Below are positions 28,633-38,498 of a DNA stretch of 41,547 bases, piece after piece. Where the stretch lies: contig JAICMR010000006.1 of assembly GCA_025929155.1 (NCBI GenBank), positions 1 through 41,547 on the forward strand, given 5' to 3'. The first letter of the stretch is position 1, and each line of letters begins with the position of its first letter. Origin of the DNA: Chthoniobacterales bacterium. GTDB taxonomy: Bacteria; Verrucomicrobiota; Verrucomicrobiia; Chthoniobacterales; UBA10450. The notes under the pieces are model-generated. The model was not told where the DNA came from. It saw nothing but the letters and a program-made list of their open reading frames with translations, and made no database searches. Made by a program: the position numbers and the translations under genes.

Positions 28633-28695
28633 CACACCAATCCGCTCTTTAATTCAATTCGGTCTTTACCGGAAGGGAGGCACAGCAAACGACTC

Positions 28696-30303
28696 ATGAA
28701 ACGATTACCACTTTTCGCCGCGATTCTAATCCTGACGGGCTGCGCACAAATCGCCACCGTCAGGCAAACCACTCCACACGTCGCGGCCTCAGGACATCAG
28801 GAGCAACAACTTGGGAAAGCAGCGCGCTTGAAAGCGAGCGAGCCTCTGCCTGCTCTCGGCGATTACCTTGACTCGGCCCGTTGGGCCTTCGATCAGCTGC
28901 GGCATAAGCCTGACGACAAGCAGGCGCGCGACCTTTACAATTTTTCTGTCGCGCGCGCGGTTGAAGTGATCGAGAGCGCACAGCTGAATCCATGGGATCG
29001 CGCCCTGGACGTGCCGGCGCCGAGTGGGACCTACTCGCTGACAAGCCTTAAGAATTCCAATCCGGATCGTAATCCGGCTAAGTACGAACTCATCCCCACT
29101 GATACCATCACTATCGGCGGAGCGTTTCTTGACAGGCGGGTTACGCTCGAAGGAATCGGCGCTCCGGTCGTTGCTGTGGGGCGTGAAGAGAAGAAAGACT
29201 TTCGTAAGACTTTTACTTCCCGGCGGCTTTACGCGACCGCGACCGCAATCATTCGTTTCCGCGATGACCGCGCGGAGCTCGACTTTAGTCTGCCATTCCA
29301 GACGGAACGTGTATCGTTAGGCGGACATGAGTTTCCATTGGCGGCTGATTTCACGGCCCCAGTTGCGGTAGGACTCGTGCGTGAACGCCCGGACAAGCTC
29401 GGGTTTGCGCGCATGACTCACCCGGAAAAATTCGCGGATACGGCGCGGCTGACGCGTTTGCAAATGTATGATCCCAATCGCATTCCGGTCATCTTCGTTC
29501 ACGGCTTGCAGGACACCCCGGCGAGCTGGACGCCGATGATTAACGCGCTGTATGAGGACCCGGATATTCGGCGCCGCTACCAATTTTGGGTTTTTAGTTA
29601 CCCAAGCGGTTATCCCTACCCTTATTCTGCGGCGTTATTTCGCAAAGAACTTGACGGCGTAAACAAAGCGTTTCCCAATCACAAGAAGATTGTGCTGGTC
29701 GGACATAGCATGGGCGGAATCATCAGCCGGTTGATGATCACCGATGCCGGCGACAAGCTCTGGCGTAGTTACTTTGGCAAACCCCCGGCCGAAACGAATA
29801 TTTCAGGCAATGCCCGTCGCTTATTGGAGGAAAGTCTTATCTTCAACCACCGGCCGGAGGTCTCGCGCGTCATTTTCATTTGTGCGCCGCATCGGGGAGC
29901 GCCAATGGGGGCGAATTTTATCGGACAAATCGGAACGCGACTGGTGCGGATGCCCTTCCTCGTCGCGGCCGTTCCATTCCGTGTGGTCAACGCGGCCATT
30001 GTACACGATCCGTCGGCCGCAACACTCAATCGCATGCCGACGAGCATCGACACGCTTTCGCCTAACAATCGTTTCGTGAAGGAAATCAACAAACTGCCGA
30101 CTACTCCTGGCATTCCGTACCACACGATCGAGGGCGATCGAGGCCGCGGCGACGCGCCCAACAGTAGCGATGGTGTTGTGCCGTACTGGAGCTCGAACCT
30201 TGCCGGCGCGAGCTCTTCCCTGATTGTTCCGTCAAACCACAGCGCCCCGCGCAATCCTCAAGCGATCGCGGAGGTGCGTCGGATCCTGCACTTACATCAT
30301 TGA
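28696..30303 (+). CDS. alpha/beta-hydrolase (lipase/esterase-like) lipoprotein
   Basis: MKRLPLFAAILILTGC lipobox; IPVIFVHGLQDTPASW; VLVGHSMGGIISRLM nucleophile elbow; late SDGVVPYWSSNL and NHSAPRNPQ. Confidence 0.88.
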   Translation: MKRLPLFAAILILTGCAQIATVRQTTPHVAASGHQEQQLGKAARLKASEPLPALGDYLDSARWAFDQLRHKPDDKQARDLYNFSVARAVEVIESAQLNPWDRALDVPAPSGTYSLTSLKNSNPDRNPAKYELIPTDTITIGGAFLDRRVTLEGIGAPVVAVGREEKKDFRKTFTSRRLYATATAIIRFRDDRAELDFSLPFQTERVSLGGHEFPLAADFTAPVAVGLVRERPDKLGFARMTHPEKFADTARLTRLQMYDPNRIPVIFVHGLQDTPASWTPMINALYEDPDIRRRYQFWVFSYPSGYPYPYSAALFRKELDGVNKAFPNHKKIVLVGHSMGGIISRLMITDAGDKLWRSYFGKPPAETNISGNARRLLEESLIFNHRPEVSRVIFICAPHRGAPMGANFIGQIGTRLVRMPFLVAAVPFRVVNAAIVHDPSAATLNRMPTSIDTLSPNNRFVKEINKLPTTPGIPYHTIEGDRGRGDAPNSSDGVVPYWSSNLAGASSSLIVPSNHSAPRNPQAIAEVRRILHLHH

Positions 30304-30466
30304 CTGCCGGCCCTGGTGGCCGACAGAGTTCAATCATGAACAGGCGGCCGGTCTCCGGGCGCTTCTTCCTCCATTGCGGAGACGTAAGGACCCTCAAACA
30401 CAGCGACTATTCCGCTTCTTCTTATTTCTTCAGATAGCGAGGCTTTGCCGAAAGTTAAGCTGCTTA

Positions 30467-30874
30467 TCAGTGCCTCCTCAGCGCGTGGTCTGGAACGCAG
30501 AGCCATTTCGCGGCTACGGCGGGGTCGGCAAAAAGCGAAACCTCGAGTGGCGAATAGTTGGTCAGCATCGCGTGTAGCCTCGCGTAGTGCGCTGTAGCCG
30601 GGCTCGTCACGTAGAACGCCGATTTGACAGCAGGCTTATTTTTCACGGAAAGGCGACGGCCAAGGGCAACATAAAACACAAACCCGAAGTTCAGATCAAC
30701 GGCGTCGAGAGCTGACAAATCGACAAATCGGTTAATCGGTTCCTTGTTCTTTTTTTCAACGGCGTCAATGAACTCGACGATTTCGTTGACCGTCGCTTCA
30801 TCGAGAATCCCACGCGGTTTCCAAAGGATAAGTGATTGACCTTTCCGGAATAGAACGTGCGCAGGGACTTTCAA
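30467..30874 (-). CDS. SpoIIAA/STAS-like protein
   Basis: ORF 30467..30982; start reassigned to TTG at 30874 (GGAGG about 11 nt upstream) because a conserved upstream motif lies inside the longer ORF: VPAHVLFRKGQSLILWKPRGILDEATVNEIVEFIDAVEKKNKEPINRFVDLSALDAVDL. Confidence 0.6.
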   Translation of the reverse strand: MKVPAHVLFRKGQSLILWKPRGILDEATVNEIVEFIDAVEKKNKEPINRFVDLSALDAVDLNFGFVFYVALGRRLSVKNKPAVKSAFYVTSPATAHYARLHAMLTNYSPLEVSLFADPAVAAKWLCVPDHALRRH

Positions 30875-30926
30875 TGCGTTGCCAGCCTCCAACGATTTCA
30901 GTGTCGGGGGCCGTCTAGGCCCAATC

Positions 30927-30948
30927 CTATTGGACTTTGGTCCTATCG
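30927..30948 (-). promoter_or_regulatory. upstream dyad motif, site 9
   Basis: Minus-strand CGATAGGACCAAAGTCCAATAG, about 53 nt before the proposed TTG start (30874) of the STAS-like gene. Confidence 0.7.
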
Positions 30949-31253
30949 CCGCTTGAACGGCGAGGCGGGTCGGCTCGGTCATTGCTATTCGCTTTGTTTC
31001 GTATCTTCAAATTAAAACATCATGATTGGTCGGTTATTGGGTCAGTCCACGCGATCATTCGTCGACAACGGAGGGTCGAGCTTGAGAGTAACGTCATGCG
31101 CAGAGATCCGCCGTCCCATGATATGTATGATGTCCCTCGCAGGCGCGAGGGATTGGTCGGCCGCGGTTGGAGGTACGGAACGGCTGGGCGAGGGTCGACT
31201 GGAAGGATGGTTATTGACCGCGCAACGCGGCGACGGTAGCTGCTGCTAATCCA

Positions 31254-33077
31254 ATGGATCTCCTCGATGAACTCCAAGAACGCGTGGTGTGTGGTGACGG
31301 CGCGATCGGCACGATGTTAATCGACGCCGGGATTCCACTCGAGAGCTGTCTGGAAGAGCTGTGCCTAACTGAGCCAGAACGGGTGCAAGCAATTCACGCG
31401 GAATACTTCGCGGCCGGAGCAGAAGTCATCGAGACAAATACATTCGGCGCAAACGCTGTGCGGCTGGAGCGGTTTCGACTCGGCGATCGCGTCAGGGAAA
31501 TAAATGCCACGGCGGCACATCTCTGTCGAAAGGCGATCGGCGCGGGCGATTGTTGTGTAGCGGGCAGCGTGGGTCCTTTGGGAATAACAGCGGAGGAAGC
31601 ATTAGCCCGAGACATCGATCGGGCGGCGATTTTTTCCGAACAGATTTCCGGTCTGCTGGAGGGCGGTGTGGATGCCGTTTTTTTCGAGACGTTCCTCGAC
31701 TATGAGGAACTCGCCCTGGCACTGAGGGAAAAGCTAAAACTTTCCAAAATTCCATCCATTTGCTCGCTAGCATGTGAACCGGAGGGGCGCCTGCCTTCGG
31801 GCCTCACGTTGGTCGAGGCTTTCGAGAAGTTGACTGCCGCAGGCGCGGACGTGGTGGGAGTAAATTGCATGAATGGGCCGCAAGCGATGGTCCACCTGCT
31901 CCACCATGTTCCACTTCGGTTTATATTTTCGGCTTATCCGAACGCGGGTTATCCCCAATATCATCAGGGACGTTTCCTGTATCATCCCGCGCCGGAATAT
32001 TTCGCGCGACTCGCGATTGAGATGGTTGAACAAGGGGCACGGCTGGTGGGCGGTTGTTGCGGGACGACCCCACGCACAATCGCGGCCATGGCTGCTGTTC
32101 TGGCTGGTCGGAAGCCGGTGCTCGTAAAGGCTTCCAGTATCGAAGTCTTGCCCATTAAGACGGTCGCGCCCCGCCGGCTACCACCAACGGAGGAGAGCCT
32201 TGTCGATCGTATGGCAGCGGGAAAGCGGGTGATCATCTGCGAACTGGATCCTCCCAAAACGTTGGCACTGGAGAAATATTTCGAAGGCGCGCAAGCACTG
32301 ATTCAGGCTGGGTGTGACGCTATTACGCTGGCGGATAATTCGCTGGCGATTTTGCGTGTGAGTAACCTCGCAGTGGGCGCGATGTTAAAGGAACGTTTTG
32401 GCATCACGCCGCTGCTCCATATGAGCTGCCGCGACCGGAACGTGCTGGGGTTGCAGAGCGCGCTATTGGGAATGGCAGCGATGGGCATGCGACATGTCCT
32501 TCCTCTCACGGGCGATCCGGCGCGGGTCGGGGATCACCCCGGTGCGGCTTCAGTCTATGATGTCAATTCGGTTCAATTGATCAAGATCGCACACCGAATG
32601 AATGAAGGATTCAATCATGCGGGCAAGTCGATCAAAGCGGCGACGCACTTCGTGATTGGGTGCACGTTCAATCCGAATTCTAAAAACCTCGACGCCCAGG
32701 TCTCCCGGCTCGAGCGAAAGATTGCAGCAGGCGCACAATTCGTAATGACGCAGCCGGTTTTCGACCTCCGGATTCTGGACGCCATGCTGACGCGGATCCA
32801 ATATCTGAAGGTACCAATCTTCACCGGCGTGTGGCCGCTTCTCAGCAGCCGTCAGGCGGAATTTCTCCACCACGAGGTGCCAGGGATTGTCGTGCCTGAC
32901 GAGGTACGGAGAAAAATGGCTGGCATCGAGGGCGATCAAGGGGGCGCGAATGGGTTGGAGATTGCACGCGATATTACCCAAGCGGCCTTGGAGCGCTTCT
33001 CCGGAATCTACCTCATCACGCCTTTCCTTCGCTACTCCGCCACAGTCGAACTGGCGAAGTTTGCGCGAGGCCTTTGA
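31254..33077 (+). CDS. bifunctional homocysteine S-methyltransferase / 5,10-methylenetetrahydrofolate reductase
   Basis: GDGAIGTMLIDAGIP; VIETNTFGANAVRL; GGCCGTTPRTIAAM (Zn cysteines); then MTHFR domain CELDPPKTLALEKYFEGAQALIQAGCDAITLADNS...HMSCRDRN...LPLTGDPARVGDHPGA. Confidence 0.92.
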   Translation: MDLLDELQERVVCGDGAIGTMLIDAGIPLESCLEELCLTEPERVQAIHAEYFAAGAEVIETNTFGANAVRLERFRLGDRVREINATAAHLCRKAIGAGDCCVAGSVGPLGITAEEALARDIDRAAIFSEQISGLLEGGVDAVFFETFLDYEELALALREKLKLSKIPSICSLACEPEGRLPSGLTLVEAFEKLTAAGADVVGVNCMNGPQAMVHLLHHVPLRFIFSAYPNAGYPQYHQGRFLYHPAPEYFARLAIEMVEQGARLVGGCCGTTPRTIAAMAAVLAGRKPVLVKASSIEVLPIKTVAPRRLPPTEESLVDRMAAGKRVIICELDPPKTLALEKYFEGAQALIQAGCDAITLADNSLAILRVSNLAVGAMLKERFGITPLLHMSCRDRNVLGLQSALLGMAAMGMRHVLPLTGDPARVGDHPGAASVYDVNSVQLIKIAHRMNEGFNHAGKSIKAATHFVIGCTFNPNSKNLDAQVSRLERKIAAGAQFVMTQPVFDLRILDAMLTRIQYLKVPIFTGVWPLLSSRQAEFLHHEVPGIVVPDEVRRKMAGIEGDQGGANGLEIARDITQAALERFSGIYLITPFLRYSATVELAKFARGL

Positions 33078-33095
33078 TGTAGCCACATTACCAAA

Positions 33096-33881
33096 ATGTC
33101 AAAGGTTCGGCACGCGGTTTACATCCAGATCGGCGGCCTTCTGCTGGTTATGCTTACCTTTGCTGTCATTGGCCATTTGTTCCCGCTCGCCGAGTGGATC
33201 GCCGCGGTCCAGCAAAGAGTGATGCGGCTGGGGGCTTGGAGTGCGATTTGTTATCCGATTCTCTACGCGTGCTGCAACGTTCTTCTGCTGCCAGGTGGTC
33301 TGCTCAGCATCGGGGGCGGGTTTTTCTTTGGCCTCTGGTGGGGGTTCTTCATCGTGTTGGTTGGGAATCTAATTGGTGCAGCGATCGCGTTTTACATTAG
33401 CAGGTTGCTGGGACGCAATTGGTTACGTCGAAAACTAAGCCGCAATGCGACACTCGAAGCCCTTGAACCTGCGGTCGAGCGGGAAGGGTGGAAGATCATT
33501 CTTCTGAGCCAACTTCATCCGCTCTTTCCGACCAGCTTGTTGAACTATCTTTATGGCCTAACGACCATTCGCTTCCGTACTTGCATTTTATGGGTAGCGG
33601 TCGGACAAGCTCCGGGCCTGTTCCTATATGCTTATCTCGGCACGCTTGGCCAGCTAGGCTTGAACCTTCTCTTGGGAAAGACTCACCCCCGTTTCGTTGA
33701 GTATCTTGTGTGGGGCGGTGGCTTCGTTCTTTCAGCTGTCGTTTTGCTTGGGTTGGGCAGGATCTCGCTGCGGCTCCTGCAAGAAGCGGAAAACCTCTCC
33801 CGCGGTCAAAGTAGGGCGAAAAGCACGAACCCTTCGGCACGAGAGGATCTGAAACCGGTTCCCGTATGGGTAAGCAAGTAG
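33096..33881 (+). CDS. TVP38/TMEM64 (VTT domain) membrane protein
   Basis: LPGGLLSIGGGFFFGLWWGFFIVLVGNLIGAAIAFYISRLLGRNW; HPLFPTSLLNYLYGLTTIRF. Confidence 0.88.
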   Translation: MSKVRHAVYIQIGGLLLVMLTFAVIGHLFPLAEWIAAVQQRVMRLGAWSAICYPILYACCNVLLLPGGLLSIGGGFFFGLWWGFFIVLVGNLIGAAIAFYISRLLGRNWLRRKLSRNATLEALEPAVEREGWKIILLSQLHPLFPTSLLNYLYGLTTIRFRTCILWVAVGQAPGLFLYAYLGTLGQLGLNLLLGKTHPRFVEYLVWGGGFVLSAVVLLGLGRISLRLLQEAENLSRGQSRAKSTNPSAREDLKPVPVWVSK

Positions 33882-35749
33882 AAATGGCCGGTGCCGATCG
33901 AGGCAGCGCCCAAACTCTGGTCAGCGATAACGAATACGATGTGATCGTGGTCGGTGCAGGTCACGCCGGTATTGAAGCTGCATTGGCGGCTGCACGTATT
34001 GGCGCGGATACCCTTATTCTCACACAGAATTTGGACACGGTGGGCCAGATGTCTTGTAACCCTGCCATCGGCGGATTGGCGAAAGGGCAGCTCGTTCGAG
34101 AGATCGATGCCTTGGGTGGAGCAATAGGTATCAACGCTGACGTGACTGGACTTCAGTTTCGGATGCTCAACCGTTCGAAGGGTCCATGCGTTCGGGCCCC
34201 CCGAGTTCAGTGCGATAAAAAGGCGTACCAACTCCGTGCAAAATGGATCCTCGAGCGGCAGACGAATCTCGATATCAAGCAGGGGGGAGTGGTGAGCATT
34301 CTCGTAAAAGACGATCGTGTGTTGGGAATCGAAACCGATTTGGGCAATTTAATTAAAGCCCGAAGTGTTATCATCACGGCGGGAACATTTCTGGCCGGAA
34401 TGCTTCACGTTGGGAGGCGTTCTCGGCCAGGAGGACGAATGTCCGATACGACATCCCCGCTGAGTGACAATCTGCGATCGCTCGGGTTTGAGACGCGTAG
34501 ATTCAAAACCGGGACGCCCTGTCGGATCCACGGACGCACGATCGATTTTTCGAAATGCCAACGGCAGGACGGCGATGAACCCCGCCCGCGGTTTAGCTTT
34601 TTACCTTGGGACGAGTTGAACTTTCAGGGCTTCCAGTTCCATGTGGAACAAATGCCGTGTTGGTTGACGACAACCAAAGACGCGACTCATGAAATCATCC
34701 ATCGAAATCTTCAGTCGTCTGCACTGTACAGCGGCAACATTACGGGAGTCGGTCCGCGGTATTGTCCCTCGATTGAAGACAAAGTCGTCAAGTTCCCTGA
34801 TCGGATTACGCATCAGGTTTTTCTAGAGCCAGAAGGACGGCAAACCGAAGAGTATTACGCCAACGGGATCTCGACTAGCCTGCCGCTGGCGGTGCAAGAG
34901 GAATTCGTGCGCTCCATCCCCGGATTAGAATCCGCCGAAATCATGCGGCCGGGCTACGCAGTAGAATACGATTGGTTCCCTCCCACGCAGCTTTTACCGA
35001 CGCTCGAAACCAAAAGAATTGGGAACCTTTACTTCGCCGGCCAGATTAACGGAACCTCTGGTTATGAAGAAGCCGCGGCCCAAGGTCTTATTGCTGGCGC
35101 GAACGCTGCCTTGCGGCTCGCTGGGAGACCTGAGCTTACGCTTTCCCGTACACAGGCTTACATCGGAGTTCTGATTGATGATCTCGTAACCAAAGGCACC
35201 AATGAGCCTTACCGGATGTTCACGAGCCGAGCGGAGCATCGGCTGCTATTACGCGCGGAGAATGCCGACATTCGCCTTACCAGACTTGCGTCGTCGGTAG
35301 GGCTTGCCGATCGTCATCGTCACGATCTGGTCACGCAAAAAATCGCCCTGCTCGAGGAGGCGCGAAGCTTCGCGGGAAAGGCCAAGTTAGGCAGCCATTC
35401 ACTTCTGCACGTGATGAGGCAGCCTGGCTTTAACGCGTCGGATATACCTTCCGAACTCCGAAGGCGCTTCCCGTCCGAAGTGTGGGAGCAAATAACGACC
35501 GACGCGAAATATGAAGGGTACATTGCGCGTCAGGGAGAGGAGGTCCGCTTGGCGGAAGCGCGAAAGCTGCAACGTATTCCTGAAGAGCTGAATTACCTAA
35601 CCATCCCAGGGCTGCGCAATGAGGCCCGACAGAAACTTGCATCAATCCGCCCGGCCACGTTTGATCAAGCCAGCAGCATCAGCGGCGTCACGCCGAGTGA
35701 CCTCGGGATTCTGGCGATCTGGATAAGGCGAAAAAAATCACGCGCATGA
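33866..35749 (+). CDS. mnmG: tRNA uridine-5-carboxymethylaminomethyl modification enzyme MnmG/GidA
   Basis: YDVIVVGAGHAGIEAALAAARIGADTLILTQNLDTVGQMSCNPAIGGLAKGQLVREIDALGG; FAGQINGTSGYEEAAAQGLIAGANA; FTSRAEHRLLLRAENAD. Confidence 0.96.
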   Translation: MGKQVEMAGADRGSAQTLVSDNEYDVIVVGAGHAGIEAALAAARIGADTLILTQNLDTVGQMSCNPAIGGLAKGQLVREIDALGGAIGINADVTGLQFRMLNRSKGPCVRAPRVQCDKKAYQLRAKWILERQTNLDIKQGGVVSILVKDDRVLGIETDLGNLIKARSVIITAGTFLAGMLHVGRRSRPGGRMSDTTSPLSDNLRSLGFETRRFKTGTPCRIHGRTIDFSKCQRQDGDEPRPRFSFLPWDELNFQGFQFHVEQMPCWLTTTKDATHEIIHRNLQSSALYSGNITGVGPRYCPSIEDKVVKFPDRITHQVFLEPEGRQTEEYYANGISTSLPLAVQEEFVRSIPGLESAEIMRPGYAVEYDWFPPTQLLPTLETKRIGNLYFAGQINGTSGYEEAAAQGLIAGANAALRLAGRPELTLSRTQAYIGVLIDDLVTKGTNEPYRMFTSRAEHRLLLRAENADIRLTRLASSVGLADRHRHDLVTQKIALLEEARSFAGKAKLGSHSLLHVMRQPGFNASDIPSELRRRFPSEVWEQITTDAKYEGYIARQGEEVRLAEARKLQRIPEELNYLTIPGLRNEARQKLASIRPATFDQASSISGVTPSDLGILAIWIRRKKSRA

Positions 35750-36375
35750 TCGGCGCTCTCGTCGCTGCCGCAGTCGCTGGTTACCTGCTGGGTTCCTGCC
35801 CTAATGGCTACCTCATCAGCCGATCACGTGGACTCGACATCCGAAAGCATGGCAGTGGAAATATCGGCGCAACGAACGTCTTAAGGGTACTCGGGAAAAA
35901 ATGGGGTTACCTCGTTTTTTTTCTCGATGCTCTGAAAGGACTGCTTGCCGCTGGGATCGGATTGCACCTTGCAACGCAAAGCTTCCCACTAGCTGTTCAC
36001 CCAGAAATCTCTGGAATAACAGGCGGCCTGTTCTGCATTTTGGGACATACTTTCCCGGTCTGGCTCGGGTTTCGCGGAGGAAAAGGCGTCGCAACGTCCG
36101 CCGGAGTGCTCTTGGGGCTGATGCCTCTGGCGGTAATTTCCGTTTTGGCGATCTGGCTCGCGGTGTTCTATGCAACCCGTTACGTCTCTGTCGCTTCCAT
36201 TTTCGCAGCGCTTGCATTGCCTCCGTTTGTTTTTCTTTATTTGAAGCTGCAAGTGGTGAGCGGCTGGTTGCTCTTACCATTTTCGGCGCTTATCGCGGCG
36301 GTCGTGGTTTGGCGGCACCGCTCTAACATGAGAAGGCTCATGCACGGGACAGAAGAACGGTTCGGAGCGAAGTGA
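35746..36375 (+). CDS. plsY: glycerol-3-phosphate acyltransferase PlsY
   Basis: LGSCPNGYLISRSRGLDIRKHGSGNIGATNVLRVLGKKWG; LGHTFPVWLGFRGGKGVATSAGVLLGL; ATGA overlap with mnmG. Confidence 0.94.
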   Translation: MIGALVAAAVAGYLLGSCPNGYLISRSRGLDIRKHGSGNIGATNVLRVLGKKWGYLVFFLDALKGLLAAGIGLHLATQSFPLAVHPEISGITGGLFCILGHTFPVWLGFRGGKGVATSAGVLLGLMPLAVISVLAIWLAVFYATRYVSVASIFAALALPPFVFLYLKLQVVSGWLLLPFSALIAAVVVWRHRSNMRRLMHGTEERFGAK

Positions 36376-37373
36376 TCACGGGAAAAACAGCAGTGCTGGG
36401 GACAGGAGGTTGGGGGACCGCCTTAGCGGCCATTTGGGCGCGAGATGGGCGTGAGATCACGCTTTGGGGTCACACTGCGGCCAGGGTGGCAGACATGGCA
36501 CAAACGCGCCTCAATTCGCTCTATCTTCCTGGCGTCGTTTTACCTGCAAACATTAGCCTAAGCAATGACCTCAACGATTGCTTGGATGCGGAGTTGATCG
36601 TCTTCGTGACACCGTCCGTCGCTTTGCGAAGCGTAGCATCTAATCTCGCTTCGCATCGGTTGAACAGTTCCGCCGTTTTGCTCAGCTGCACCAAGGGAAT
36701 CGAACATGGCACTGGCATGCGCATGAGCCAGATCCTCAATGAAAAATTCCCGCAAAACCCCGTGGCCGTTTTGTCCGGACCGAACCTCGCGGCGGAAGTC
36801 GCGGAAGGCTTACCCACTGCCACCGTCGTTGGTTGCCGCGACAAATCGTTGGCAAAACATCTGCAGCAGGAACTCGGCGGCTCTCGCTTTCGCGTTTACA
36901 CGAGCGAGGAAATAGTCGGGATCGAGCTCGGCGGCGCGCTGAAGAACATTTTCGCGATCGCCGCCGGCGTAAGCGACGGCTTCGGTTTGGGCGACAACTC
37001 GAAGGCGGCGTTAGTCACCCGTGCCTTGGCCGAGCTTTTCCGGCTCGGGATTGCGATGGGAGGAAAAGACAGAACGTTCCAAGGACTCAGCGGCGTGGGC
37101 GATCTGATCGCGACTTGCTTTAGTCGGCACAGTCGGAACCGCCGAGTGGGTCAACAGCTCGGAGAAGGCAAGGCGCTGGCGGACATCATGGGCGACATGA
37201 AAACCGTCGCCGAAGGAATTCCTACCGCGAGAAGCGCGTTCGAATGTGCGCGGAAGTTGGGCGTGGAAACGCCGATTATCGACCAGGTTTATGCCGTTCT
37301 GCATCAAGGAAAACCGCCAGCCCAGGCAATGCAGGAACTACTTGAGCGTGACCAGAAGGCAGAGCAGGGCTAA
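36372..37373 (+). CDS. gpsA: glycerol-3-phosphate dehydrogenase [NAD(P)+]
   Basis: VLGTGGWGTALAAIWARDGREITLWGH; SCTKGIEHGTGMRMSQIL; VLSGPNLAAEVAEGLPTATV; GVGDLIATCFSRHSRNRRVG; GTGA overlap with plsY. Confidence 0.95.
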   Translation: MITGKTAVLGTGGWGTALAAIWARDGREITLWGHTAARVADMAQTRLNSLYLPGVVLPANISLSNDLNDCLDAELIVFVTPSVALRSVASNLASHRLNSSAVLLSCTKGIEHGTGMRMSQILNEKFPQNPVAVLSGPNLAAEVAEGLPTATVVGCRDKSLAKHLQQELGGSRFRVYTSEEIVGIELGGALKNIFAIAAGVSDGFGLGDNSKAALVTRALAELFRLGIAMGGKDRTFQGLSGVGDLIATCFSRHSRNRRVGQQLGEGKALADIMGDMKTVAEGIPTARSAFECARKLGVETPIIDQVYAVLHQGKPPAQAMQELLERDQKAEQG

Positions 37374-37975
37374 GTACTCGCTTCCGCCAATTCCGTCGCC
37401 AGCTTTGCGATTACCGCAGGATAAAGCTCGCGTTCGGCTTGTTGAATTCTCTCGTGAAGCGCTTCGGCGCTGTCGTCAGGCAAGATCGGCACCTCGCGTT
37501 GCGCGATGATTCTTCCGGTGTCGATGCCCGAGTCCACTAAATGGACGGTGCATCCGGTGACGGATTCGCCCGCCTCAAGCGCTTGTGACCAAGCGGCGCG
37601 ACCGGGGAATTTCGGGAGGAGCGAGGGATGGAGATTGATGATCCGACCAGGAAAGGCATTAAGAAGGGGTGACTTCAAAATTCGCATGAATCCCGCCAGA
37701 ACGAGGAAATCCACCTGCGCTTCACGCAGCCGCCTGATGAGATCTTGTTCAGCCTCAGGTTCCAATTTCGTACGCCATTTTCCCTCTGGAATGACGAACG
37801 AAGGGACGCCGAATTCCCTCGCGACGCCGACGATTCCCGCGTCCACAACGTCGGAAACAATGAGCCGCGCGTCCGCGAGTAACGTTCCGTCGCGAATTTT
37901 CTCGAGGATTGCGCGACAATTCGAGCCTCTGCCAGAGCCCAGGATTGCGAGAGCCAGCCGCCTCATGATCAGCAA
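37370..37975 (-). CDS. purN: phosphoribosylglycinamide formyltransferase
   Basis: LAILGSGRGSNCRAILEKI; LVLAGFMRILKSPLLNAFPGRIINLHPSLLPKFPG; GCTVHLVDSGIDTGRIIAQREVPI. Confidence 0.94.
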   Translation of the reverse strand: MLIMRRLALAILGSGRGSNCRAILEKIRDGTLLADARLIVSDVVDAGIVGVAREFGVPSFVIPEGKWRTKLEPEAEQDLIRRLREAQVDFLVLAGFMRILKSPLLNAFPGRIINLHPSLLPKFPGRAAWSQALEAGESVTGCTVHLVDSGIDTGRIIAQREVPILPDDSAEALHERIQQAERELYPAVIAKLATELAEAST

Positions 37976-38448
37976 CTCCGCAGACGCGACAGGATTCCGG
38001 AAGTGGATTTCCCCGGCACGAATGGAAGGATCTTCACGACCGCGCCCATCTTTTTGAGTGCTTCCCTTTCCTCCGGATGCAGATTCTCAAACGCATAATC
38101 TCCGCCTTTCACATAAATTGCGGGTGAGACTGCCTCGATCACAGGCGTCGCCCGCGTCGTCGCGAAGATCGTCACGAAATCGACGCTCGCCAATGCGGCG
38201 AGGACTTCCGCGCGATCGGCTGCGGGACTGATTGGCCGCCCATCGCCCTTCAGCGTATGGACTGATTTGTCGCCATTCACTGCGATCGCAAGCCGGTCGC
38301 CCAACTGCCGCGCCTGCTCGAGATAGCGAACATGGCCAACGTGCAAGAGATCGAAGCACCCGTTCGTGAGAACAAGCCTTTCTCCCCGGCTACGCATTTC
38401 TGCGGCGCGCCGCGCCAGCTCCTCGATCGAGATAACTTTACTTTTCAA
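37969..38448 (-). CDS. rfaE2: D-glycero-beta-D-manno-heptose 1-phosphate adenylyltransferase
   Basis: LTNGCFDLLHVGHVRYLEQARQLGDRLAIAVNGDKSV; YVKGGDYAFENLHPEE; KSTSGIL. Confidence 0.9.
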   Translation of the reverse strand: MKSKVISIEELARRAAEMRSRGERLVLTNGCFDLLHVGHVRYLEQARQLGDRLAIAVNGDKSVHTLKGDGRPISPAADRAEVLAALASVDFVTIFATTRATPVIEAVSPAIYVKGGDYAFENLHPEEREALKKMGAVVKILPFVPGKSTSGILSRLRSC

Positions 38449-38498
38449 AAAAGGTTGGGCGTCGGGCCCATGTCACCTTCTCCGGACCGTTCCGCTGG

